In this document: positions 10,285-18,483 of the stretch, one piece after another
Numbering within the stretch: position 1 is the first letter of the stretch
How the letters are laid out: each line of letters begins with the position of its first letter
Origin: Oscillospiraceae bacterium
GTDB taxonomy: Bacteria; Bacillota; Clostridia; Oscillospirales; Ruminococcaceae
Reading direction: 5' to 3'
Length of the DNA stretch: 64,000 bases
Assembly (NCBI GenBank): GCA_009777635.1
Contig: WRLK01000004.1
Span: 23,109-87,108, forward strand
The notes under the pieces: model-generated
Databases searched by the model: none
What the model was told of the DNA's origin: nothing
Seen by the model: the letters and a program-made list of their open reading frames with translations, nothing else
Translations under genes and position numbers: made by a program

Positions 10285-12012
10285 TTAAGCCCTCCCCTTA
10301 ATCGCTTGGAACCGGCACAGCCCCGTGCATTGACCGCAGCCAACGCATTGGTTTTCATCGATTACGGCTTTGCCGTCCGCCGAAATGATTGCGGGGCATC
10401 CGATCTGGAAGCAGACCTTGCAGAACGTACATGCCTCGGCGTCAACCATGAGCGAATCGCCCAATACGGTGTCCTTTAGCAAAACGCACGGGCGGCGCGC
10501 GATAACAACGGACGTCTCGCCGGACTCAACTTCCTCTTTAAGCGCCGCAAGCGTCGCGGAAAGATTGTTGGGGTCTACTACGCGCACCCTCGGCACTCCA
10601 ATCGATTTGCACAAAGCCACAAGGTCAAGAACAGGCGCCGCTTCTTTCTTTAAGGTTTTGCCTGTTGTGGGGTTATCCTGATGCCCTGTCATGCCGGTGG
10701 TCGCGTTGTCGGCGATGACCGTCACGAATCCCGCGCCGTTATAAACCGCGTTTATAAGCCCTGTAATACCGGAATGCGCAAACGTGGAGTCGCCGATGAC
10801 GCCGATTACCTTTTTGCCGTTTTCGCCCTCGGCTTTATGGAATCCATGCGCCGCCGAAACCGAGGCCCCCATGCAAATGCAGGTATCCATAGCGGAAAGC
10901 GGCGGGCCCGCACTGAGCGTGTAGCATCCGATATCGCCGGAGATTACGCATCCTGTCTTTTTGAGCGCCCAGAAAAGCCCGCGATGGGAGCATCCGGCGC
11001 ACATAACCGGCGGCCTAGCGGGAATCTCCTCCTGCAGGCTCATAATCTCCGGTTTTTTGTTTAATATCTTATCCGCGATCACATCCTGACGGATTTCCCC
11101 GCAGAACGAGAACAATTCCTTACCGATTACTTCAACGCCGTTTTTGCGGCAATGTGTTTCAATGACGTCGTCAAGCTCCTCAATAACGTAAAGCACATCG
11201 GCCTTTGACGCGAAATCCTTGATCAGCCGCACCGGCAACGGGTTTACCATGCCGAGCTTTAGGTAGCTTGCGTTTTCCCCGAGCGCCTCTTTCGCGTACT
11301 GGTACGCGACGCCCGATGTGATGACCCCGATTTTCGCATTGTTCATCTCAACGCGGTTGATGCCGCATGTTTCCGCCCATTCTGTAAGCTCCCGCATACG
11401 CTGCTCCACAAACTCGTGGCGCGGGCGCGCCGTGTTCGGCATCGCGACGAACTTCGGCATATTTTTTTTATATTCATTTTTAAATTCAATGCGTTCCGAT
11501 ATGTCGCAAAGCCCGCGCGAATGGGAAATACGGGTGCTAAGCCGGATAAACACGGGCGTATCAAATTTCTCGGACAGCTCAAACCCGAGCTTTGTAAAGC
11601 TTAAACACTCGCTTGAATCTGACGGCTCAAGCATGGGCGTCTTCGAGGTTTTCGCGTGGCCGCGGCTGTCCTGCTCGTTTTGCGACGAATGGATTCCCGG
11701 GTCGTCCGCGACGCAAACGACAAGCCCGCCGTTCACCCCCGTGTAAGCCGCCGTGTACAGCGGGTCGGACGCCACATTCAAGCCGACATGCTTCATGGCG
11801 GTGGCGGCACGCGCACCCGCAATCGACGCCCCAATCGCAACCTCCGCCGAGACCTTTTCGTTGGGCGACCACTCGGTGTAAATCTCGTCGTACAGCGCCG
11901 AATACTGTGTTATTTCCGTACTTGGCGTACCCGGATAGCTTGAAACCACCGTGACGCCCGCCTCGTAGAACCCCCGCGCAACGGCCTCATTGCCGAGCAA
12001 AAGCTTTTGCAT
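10285..12012 (-). CDS. iorA: Indolepyruvate:ferredoxin oxidoreductase alpha subunit
   Basis: 575 aa; GNEAVARGFYEAGVTVVSSYPGTPSTEI; C-terminal ferredoxin CTFCKVC...CVGCGQCTGLC. Confidence 0.94.
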   Translation of the reverse strand: MQKLLLGNEAVARGFYEAGVTVVSSYPGTPSTEITQYSALYDEIYTEWSPNEKVSAEVAIGASIAGARAATAMKHVGLNVASDPLYTAAYTGVNGGLVVCVADDPGIHSSQNEQDSRGHAKTSKTPMLEPSDSSECLSFTKLGFELSEKFDTPVFIRLSTRISHSRGLCDISERIEFKNEYKKNMPKFVAMPNTARPRHEFVEQRMRELTEWAETCGINRVEMNNAKIGVITSGVAYQYAKEALGENASYLKLGMVNPLPVRLIKDFASKADVLYVIEELDDVIETHCRKNGVEVIGKELFSFCGEIRQDVIADKILNKKPEIMSLQEEIPARPPVMCAGCSHRGLFWALKKTGCVISGDIGCYTLSAGPPLSAMDTCICMGASVSAAHGFHKAEGENGKKVIGVIGDSTFAHSGITGLINAVYNGAGFVTVIADNATTGMTGHQDNPTTGKTLKKEAAPVLDLVALCKSIGVPRVRVVDPNNLSATLAALKEEVESGETSVVIARRPCVLLKDTVLGDSLMVDAEACTFCKVCFQIGCPAIISADGKAVIDENQCVGCGQCTGLCRFQAIKGRA

Positions 12013-12052
12013 AACGTACTCCTTATTTATCCATTTTTTATTTTAAACCAAT

Positions 12053-13354
12053 CTATTTCCCGCGCAAATCAAGTATCCTGCGGGCCTTGCCCTCGAACCG
12101 CTCCAGCGATTTCGGCTCGACAAGCGTGACTTTCACGTCAAGCTGCAAAACGGAGCGAAGCTGTTCTTTTACATAATTCCGAAGCTGTTCAAGCTTGCGG
12201 TATTCGACAAGGTACGCGCCGTCAACGAGCTCCACCTTGACCTCAAGGCTGTCCATCAAGCCCTCGCGCCTTATGATAAGCTGGTAGTGGGCGCCGATTT
12301 CCGGGATGTTCATGAGCACGCTTTCGATCTGCGACGGGAACACGTTCACGCCCTTGATTATGAGCATATCGTCGCTGCGTCCCTTGACCTTATCCATGCG
12401 GACGTGAGTCCTGCCGCACTTGCAAACGTCGTAATCAAGCCGCGTGATGTCCTTTGTGCGGTACCGTATCATCGGCATGCCCTCTTTTGTAAGGGTCGTC
12501 ACGACAAGCTCGCCGTCTTCGCCTGCTTCTTTCGTCTCAAAGGTATCGCTGTCGATGATTTCCGGCAGGAAGTGGTCTTCTGAAAAATGCAAACCGCACC
12601 TGAACGCGCACTCGCCGGAAACCCCGGGGCCTCCGAGTTCCGAAAGGCCGTAGTTATCGGTTGAGAGGATGCCTATATTTTCCTCGATTTTCGCGCGCAT
12701 TTCCGGCGTGCAACCCTCACCTCCGAACAGCCCGACTCGAAGCTTCAGCTTATCGCGTATCCCCTGCTCGCGTGCGATCTCGCTTAAATATGTAGCGTAG
12801 CTTGGCGTCGAAATCAGAACCGTGACGCCGAAATCCTCCATCAGCATGAGCTGTCGCTGCGTGTTTCCGGCGCTTATGGGGACAATCGCCGCGCCCAGCT
12901 TTTCAAGTCCGTAATGCAGCCCCAGCGCCCCTGTAAAAAGCCCGTATCCAAACGAAATCTGGGCAATATCAGCGTCCGTTACGCCGACTGCTGCGCAAAA
13001 CCGCGCCACCTGATCTGCCCACGCCGAAAGGTCGTTTCTGGTATATCCCACGACAATGGGCTTTCCCGTCGTCCCGGAGGACGCGTGCGTCCTTACGATT
13101 TCCCGCATCGGCCTTGCGAACAGCGAAAACGGGTAGTTATCGCGCAAATCCTCCTTTGTTGTAAGGGGAAGGTACTTAACATCTGAAAGGCACTTGATTT
13201 TATCGGCGCTGATTTTTAACGCGCCGAATTTTTTATGATAAAACGGAACATGCTTGTCGGCGTAATCAACGATGTGGCGAAGCCGCTCAAGCTGGAGCCT
13301 TTCAAGCTCTTTGCGGGGCATGGTTTCTATATCTTTTTGCCAAAACACAGGCAT
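12053..13354 (-). CDS. paaK: Phenylacetate-CoA ligase family protein (second paralogue)
   Basis: 433 aa; THASSGTTGKPIVVGYT, NYGLSELGGPGV. Confidence 0.9.
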   Translation of the reverse strand: MPVFWQKDIETMPRKELERLQLERLRHIVDYADKHVPFYHKKFGALKISADKIKCLSDVKYLPLTTKEDLRDNYPFSLFARPMREIVRTHASSGTTGKPIVVGYTRNDLSAWADQVARFCAAVGVTDADIAQISFGYGLFTGALGLHYGLEKLGAAIVPISAGNTQRQLMLMEDFGVTVLISTPSYATYLSEIAREQGIRDKLKLRVGLFGGEGCTPEMRAKIEENIGILSTDNYGLSELGGPGVSGECAFRCGLHFSEDHFLPEIIDSDTFETKEAGEDGELVVTTLTKEGMPMIRYRTKDITRLDYDVCKCGRTHVRMDKVKGRSDDMLIIKGVNVFPSQIESVLMNIPEIGAHYQLIIRREGLMDSLEVKVELVDGAYLVEYRKLEQLRNYVKEQLRSVLQLDVKVTLVEPKSLERFEGKARRILDLRGK

Positions 13355-13446
13355 AACCTTCCTTACACATATTTTAATGATATATATAAAAACACGAAAT
13401 TATCATTTATTTTACATGAAAATCTAAGCACCGTCAAGCGGGACTG

Positions 13447-13475
13447 TTTACATTCGACAAAAAATCTTGTATAAT
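13447..13475 (+). promoter_or_regulatory. SigA-type promoter for uracil permease
   Basis: TTTACA - 17 nt - TATAAT upstream of the permease start. Confidence 0.6.
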
Positions 13476-13504
13476 AGTTGAAAATCAAAAGGGGTGTGAT
13501 TTGT

Positions 13505-14716
13505 ATGCGTCAAGAATTAACATCGGGGAAAAAGGTATTGCTCGGGTTTCAGCATTTGTTTGCGATGTTCGGCGCGACGGTGCTGGTTCCCGCATTAACC
13601 GGGTTTAACCCGTCGATCGCTTTAATATGCGCAGGGTTGGGTACGCTTATGTTTCATTTGGTTTCGAAGCATAAGGTGCCTGTTTTTTTGGGCTCCAGCT
13701 TTGCGTTTATCGCGGCCGTAGCGATTGTCGTCGCGGAAAAGGGGGTTCCTTACGCGCAGGGCGGCATCATCGCGGCGGGAATTATCTATCTTTTGCTTGC
13801 CGCCGCCGTTTACTTTGTGGGGGTTGAGCGTGTGCGCTCATTTTTCCCGCCTGTCGTTACAGGGCCGGTTATTGTCGTAATCGGTGTAACCTTAGCGCCT
13901 GTCGGCATTTCCATGTCGTCGCAAAACTGGTGGATTGCGCTGATCGTGCTTATGACGGTTATTATCGTATCCATCTTTGCAAAGAATTTTTTCAAGCTTG
14001 TACCGATTTTGATCGGCCTTGTTGCCGGGTATATCGCGTCGCTTATCTTTGATGCTTTGGCGCATACGGGCGAGCCGCTCGTGAATTTATCGCTTATCAG
14101 CGACGCTAGCTGGTTTATATCGCCGAGCGCCTTTACGATGCCGGCATTTGACCTGCATGCAATTCTTATGATTGCGCCTATTGCGTTCGTCACGTTTATG
14201 GAACATATCGGCGATATAACCACAAACGGCTCTGTTGTGGGCAAAGACTTCTTCAAGGACCCGGGGCTTCACCGCACGCTCATCGGCGACGGCCTTGCGA
14301 CGTCCCTCGCCGGCTTGATAGGCGGCCCCGCAAATACGACATACTCCGAGAACACGGGCGTTTTGGCCGTTACAAAGGTCTATGACACCGGCGTGATCAA
14401 GCTCGCGGCATGCTTTGCCATCGCAATGGGGCTCATGGGGAAAATGGGCGCGATCCTCTTAGGGATTCCCGACGCCGTAAAAGGCGGGATGAGTATTATC
14501 CTTTTCGGCATGATAGCGGCGGTCGGAATACGCACACTTGCGGACGCAAAGCTTGATTTCACGCGCAGCCGGAACCTTATTATCATCGCGCTGATACTTG
14601 TTTTCGGGCTCGGGCTTGCAAGCGGCATAACCATCGGGAACTTCACTATATCCGGCCTGTTTGTTGCCGTTTTGGTGGGTGTTTTTGCAAATAAGATTTT
14701 ACCCCAAAACGTATAA
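13505..14716 (+). CDS. uraA: Uracil/xanthine permease family (UraA-like)
   Basis: GKKVLLGFQHLFAMFGATVLVPALTGFNPSIAL; RBS AAGGGGTG before ATG at 13505 (track ORF starts at 13478). Confidence 0.92.
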   Translation: MRQELTSGKKVLLGFQHLFAMFGATVLVPALTGFNPSIALICAGLGTLMFHLVSKHKVPVFLGSSFAFIAAVAIVVAEKGVPYAQGGIIAAGIIYLLLAAAVYFVGVERVRSFFPPVVTGPVIVVIGVTLAPVGISMSSQNWWIALIVLMTVIIVSIFAKNFFKLVPILIGLVAGYIASLIFDALAHTGEPLVNLSLISDASWFISPSAFTMPAFDLHAILMIAPIAFVTFMEHIGDITTNGSVVGKDFFKDPGLHRTLIGDGLATSLAGLIGGPANTTYSENTGVLAVTKVYDTGVIKLAACFAIAMGLMGKMGAILLGIPDAVKGGMSIILFGMIAAVGIRTLADAKLDFTRSRNLIIIALILVFGLGLASGITIGNFTISGLFVAVLVGVFANKILPQNV

Positions 14717-14735
14717 AACGCAAAGTTCGGCGAAC

Positions 14736-14763
14736 CCTCATTATATCTAATGATATAATGAGG
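14736..14763. repeat. Perfect 12-bp inverted repeat (CCTCATTATATC-TAAT-GATATAATGAGG)
   Basis: Read directly; between uraA and a small membrane ORF. Confidence 0.8.
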
Positions 14764-14770
14764 TGTGGCG

Positions 14771-14863
14771 ATGAATAAATTTCTGTATATCACGCTGTTT
14801 GTCATGATAATCGCGTATCTTGTATCCTGCGGGGCGGCGGTGTTTGCGGCATTCCCGACATAA
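14771..14863 (+). CDS. Possible 30-aa single-TM small protein
   Basis: MNKFLYITLFVMIIAYLVSCGAAVFAAFPT*, GAGGTG upstream; too short for confident calling. Confidence 0.35.
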   Translation: MNKFLYITLFVMIIAYLVSCGAAVFAAFPT

Positions 14864-14867
14864 AGAC

Positions 14868-14887
14868 AGCGGGCGCGAAGCGCCCGC
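14868..14887. terminator. GC-rich hairpin (GCGGGCGC-GAA-GCGCCCGC)
   Basis: Inverted repeat read directly; no long T tract on the plus strand. Confidence 0.4.
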
Positions 14888-14937
14888 TTACAACTTGCTC
14901 TGCAAGTTGATTTTATGTTATACTTAGTAAAACAATC

Positions 14938-15105
14938 TAAGAACCCATCTTCAATAACGAGAAGTGCCGACGCAACAATGCGATTATTTCGCAGTGTTAG
15001 GCAAATTTTTGAAGTAATGCTTTGTGCATTGCAAGAAAATTTAACGACGTAATGCGGAAAAATCGTTGTTGAGGTGGTGCGTCGAGTATTGAAGACGGGT
15101 TCTAA
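14938..15105. mobile_element. MITE-like imperfect palindrome (copy A)
   Basis: Terminal inverted repeats AGAACCCATCTTCAATA / TATTGAAGACGGGTTCT, TAA on both flanks; interior AGGCAAATTTTTG...TTTAACGACGTAATG resembles copy B. Confidence 0.65.
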
Positions 15106-15124
15106 ACAAAAGGAAGTGCAAAAT

Positions 15125-15508
15125 ATGCAAAGAACTATTGTTACTACAGACAAAGCGCCCGGAGCAATCGGGCCTTATTCCCAGGCCGTCGGCTGCGGCA
15201 ATATGATTTTCACAAGCGGCCAGCTTCCGATTGACATGGCGACAGGCAAGCTTGAAACGGCGGACGTCAAAAAAGCCGCCAAACATTCGCTTGACAACCT
15301 AAAAGCTATCCTCGAAGCGGCCGGAAGCTCAATGGAAAATATTGTAAAAACCACCGTTTTCCTCACTGATATGAACGATTTTGCGGCAGTCAACGAGGTG
15401 TACGCGACATATTTTGACGCGCCCCCTCCCGCAAGAAGCTGTGTCGCCATGGTTGCGCTCCCTAATGGCGCGAAAGTCGAAATCGAAGCTATCGCAATGG
15501 GTGGCTGA
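15125..15508 (+). CDS. ridA: RidA family (reactive intermediate/imine deaminase)
   Basis: MQRTIVTTDKAPGAIGPYSQAVGCGNMIFTSGQ...; AAAGGAAG RBS before ATG 15125. Confidence 0.93.
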   Translation: MQRTIVTTDKAPGAIGPYSQAVGCGNMIFTSGQLPIDMATGKLETADVKKAAKHSLDNLKAILEAAGSSMENIVKTTVFLTDMNDFAAVNEVYATYFDAPPPARSCVAMVALPNGAKVEIEAIAMGG

Positions 15509-15510
15509 CT

Positions 15511-16734
15511 ATGGGAAAGATTAAAATGACAACTCCCTTGGTAGAGCTTGACGGCGACGAAATGACCAGGATTATCTGGGCGATGATAAAGGAGAAACTG
15601 TTATCTCCGTATATAGAGTTAAATACAGAGTATTATGACTTAGGACTGATGCAACGCGACGAGACCGACGACGAGATTACAATCCAATCCGCGAACGCAA
15701 TCAGGAAGTATGGCGTCGGTGTAAAGTGCGCTACCATTACGGCAAACAAGCAGCGCATGGAAGAGTACAAGCTTAAAAAAATGTGGAAAAGCCCGAACGC
15801 GACAATCAGAGGGATACTTGACGGGACGGTATTGCGCACGCCGATTGTCATAAGCTGCATCAAGCCCGCGGTGCGGACATGGGAAAAGCCGATTACGATC
15901 GCGCGTCACGCATTCGGCGACGTGTATGGCGCAACCGAAATCCGCGTTCCGGGGGCGGGTACGGCGTCTATGTCGTTTAAGCCTGAAGCAGGTTCCCCCG
16001 AGAATCGTGTCATACACGAATTTAAAGGCGCGGGCGTGCTTCAGGGCCAGTTCAACACGGACGAATCCATCCGCTCTTTCGCGCATGTATGCTTTAAATA
16101 CGCCCTTGAAACAAAACAGGACTTGTGGTTTTCCACCAAGGATACCATTTCAAAGCAGTATGACCAGACATTCAAGCTGATTTACCATGAGATATATGAA
16201 ACCACTTACAAATCAGACTTTGAGAAAGCAGGCATCGAATATTTCTATACGTTGATCGACGACGCCGTCGCGCGCGTAATCCGGTCAAGCGGCGGGTTCT
16301 TGTGGGCGTGTAAGAATTACGACGGCGACGTGATGAGCGACATGGTCTCCACGGCGTTCGGATCGCTTGCAATGATGACGTCGGTGCTGTTAAGCCCGGA
16401 CGGCTGCTATGAATACGAAGCCGCCCACGGCACGGTAACACAGCATTACTACCGGCACCTTAAAGGCGAGGAAACCTCCACAAACCCGATGGCGACCATC
16501 TTCGCGTGGAGCGGCGCGCTTCATAAGCGCGGCGAGCTTGACGGGAACGACGTGCTGTGTAAATTTGCGAAGTCACTGGAAACGGCCTGTCTTACAACCC
16601 TTGAAGGCGGCGTCATGACAAAGGACTTAGCGGCCCTCTGCGAAGGGATTACACCGAAAATCGTAACCACCGCCGGGATTATCGACGCAATCAAGCTGAC
16701 GCTTGATGAGATAATAGACCTGTCCGAGAACTAG
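15511..16734 (+). CDS. icd: Isocitrate dehydrogenase (NADP-dependent, eukaryote-like type)
   Basis: 407 aa; MTTPLVELDGDEMTRIIWAMIKEKL, NPMATIFAWSGAL. Confidence 0.95.
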   Translation: MGKIKMTTPLVELDGDEMTRIIWAMIKEKLLSPYIELNTEYYDLGLMQRDETDDEITIQSANAIRKYGVGVKCATITANKQRMEEYKLKKMWKSPNATIRGILDGTVLRTPIVISCIKPAVRTWEKPITIARHAFGDVYGATEIRVPGAGTASMSFKPEAGSPENRVIHEFKGAGVLQGQFNTDESIRSFAHVCFKYALETKQDLWFSTKDTISKQYDQTFKLIYHEIYETTYKSDFEKAGIEYFYTLIDDAVARVIRSSGGFLWACKNYDGDVMSDMVSTAFGSLAMMTSVLLSPDGCYEYEAAHGTVTQHYYRHLKGEETSTNPMATIFAWSGALHKRGELDGNDVLCKFAKSLETACLTTLEGGVMTKDLAALCEGITPKIVTTAGIIDAIKLTLDEIIDLSEN

Positions 16735-16894
16735 GGCGTGTTCCCACTATCCGAAATGTTCAGGTTTTGAGCAGATTTTGTGCCAGTCTAGGCAAAAATT
16801 TGCAGGAATACTGGGCGTATTTCAAGAATTTTTAACGACGAATGGCGCAAAATCTGCCAAAAAATGGGCGTTGAGCGGTAGTGGGAACACGCCC
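16734..16894. mobile_element. MITE-like imperfect palindrome (copy B, 161 bp)
   Basis: TA|GGGCGTGTTCCCACTA ... TAGTGGGAACACGCCC|TA. Confidence 0.72.
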
Positions 16895-17037
16895 TAAAAC
16901 ACACATCTATGATTATATAGTTGAGAGATGAACTTTACTCTAAGTAAACCACGTTTGCCCTGTCGTCTAAGGAGTGGCTCTTGATTCCATGGGCTAAATG
17001 CATATGATGGTAATTTGTTGAGGAGGGTTGAGGGGGA

Positions 17038-17790
17038 ATGAAAAAGACTACATGTGACATAGACTATGGGAATCAGCATATTCCTTTATCTGTGCGAAAA
17101 TATGAACAAAAATATGTACAAGAATGCGGCGGATGGGACATAGGATTACCACACATCAGCTACGCCAATGTTGAGGTAGAGGTGGCAAGGTTTTACTACT
17201 CTTTTATAAATTTGGTTGGTGCGAAATATATTCTTGAAACAGGTACAAACACGGGTTATTCAACGGCTATGATTGCAGCGGCGCTTTCAATTAAGGATCC
17301 AGATGGGGTTCTCTATACAATTGACATTAACAATATCCCTAAAATATTTGAAAATGAAGATTTTACAAATGTGAGGTTTCTTATCGGTAATTCTATAACA
17401 GTATCTATCCCTGATAATGTGCAGTTTGATATTTTAATAATAGATTCCGATCACAGTTATTCAACCGTTATGAGAGAACTTATAAGATTTGAACCGTTGT
17501 TAAAGACAGGCGGGTATATATTAATGCATGATACTCATTATTTTGATGGCGTTGGATTGGCGGTAAGTCAATTGTGTGACAATCCAAGATTTGAAAAAAT
17601 AACGCTGGAAGCTCCCAGGTATCATCCTAACGGCCGTTGTACAGGCGTGTCGATTATACGAAAAAACAACGAAGGAATCCCTCTTTTGTTTTTTGACGAC
17701 GAGTACGCGGCTGTCAATGTATACGAGGATGAAACGGCAACAGGCATACAGGAATCATATATAAACAAGAGAAGACAAAGGAGATTATAG
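17038..17790 (+). CDS. Class I SAM-dependent methyltransferase
   Basis: 250 aa; ILETGTNTGYSTAMIA (motif I), FDILIIDSDHSYSTVMRELIRFEPLLKTGGYILMHDTHYFDG. Confidence 0.8.
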   Translation: MKKTTCDIDYGNQHIPLSVRKYEQKYVQECGGWDIGLPHISYANVEVEVARFYYSFINLVGAKYILETGTNTGYSTAMIAAALSIKDPDGVLYTIDINNIPKIFENEDFTNVRFLIGNSITVSIPDNVQFDILIIDSDHSYSTVMRELIRFEPLLKTGGYILMHDTHYFDGVGLAVSQLCDNPRFEKITLEAPRYHPNGRCTGVSIIRKNNEGIPLLFFDDEYAAVNVYEDETATGIQESYINKRRQRRL

Positions 17791-17817
17791 TGCGAACAAT
17801 TTAGCGGGTTTCCGTAT

Positions 17818-17833
17818 TAGGGTCTGTTCACAT
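17818..17833. mobile_element. Solo MITE terminus (copy D)
   Basis: TA|GGGTCTGTTCACAT, matching the end of copy C; no opposite end seen. Confidence 0.45.
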
Positions 17834-17870
17834 GAGACCACATACTTCACTTCTCGGGCAGGTCTAATAA

Positions 17871-17897
17871 TAAAAGGGCAGCAAGCTGCCCTTTTAT
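17871..17897. terminator. Bidirectional terminator
   Basis: TAAAAGGGCAGCAAGCTGCCCTTTTA. Confidence 0.75.
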
Positions 17898-17899
17898 CA

Positions 17900-18319
17900 T
17901 CAACTCGTATAATCCTCTATCAGCCTTACAAGCTCCTCATAATCCTTCACATGTATCCCCTGCTGCATTTGCGTGCGGTCAAAATCCGGCAGGTATTTCA
18001 CAAGAACGTCCAAGACCAGTTCAGGCTCCTCGCTTTCCGCCGGGAACACCGCGATACGACCGTCATATTCCCTTAACATGTATTGATACGGCTTATCATC
18101 GCCGGATTCCCGCTGCGTCCCCCTTGTCTGCCGCGGAACCTCGCGTTCCACGCCGCTTATATTCTCGGCAGCGGGCGACACTGTTTCAGGTATCGCGGGC
18201 AGGCCGGTTAAAACAAACGCGGCCGCCGATACGATCGCAAGAGCCGCACCCGTATAAAAAAGCCGTCTGTCAAACAAAGGCACCCACTCCAAAATTACTT
18301 TTACGTTTATGTTTGACAA
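17900..18319 (-). CDS. Membrane-anchored protein with BofC C-terminal-like domain
   Basis: 139 aa; N-terminal TM, then YMLREYDGRIAVFPAESEEPELVLDVLVKYLPDFDRTQMQQGIHVKDYEELVRLIEDYTS. Confidence 0.65.
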   Translation of the reverse strand: MSNINVKVILEWVPLFDRRLFYTGAALAIVSAAAFVLTGLPAIPETVSPAAENISGVEREVPRQTRGTQRESGDDKPYQYMLREYDGRIAVFPAESEEPELVLDVLVKYLPDFDRTQMQQGIHVKDYEELVRLIEDYTS

Positions 18320-18483
18320 AAATATCCTGCAATATACGATAATATATGAATTCTGTCTTAATTTTGCCCAAAATATTTTAAAGTTTATTCGTTAAATTTA
18401 AAAAATTTATGTTATAATATTAGATGCTTTAAGATTACAGATCATTTTTCTTTATATAACCTTCATGGAAAGGGGAAGCCAAG

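Noticed and set aside
14380-15153. 257-aa minus-strand ORF spanning the uraA 3' end and MITE A
   Set aside because: Antisense to uraA and runs through a MITE; no domain recognised, likely spurious.
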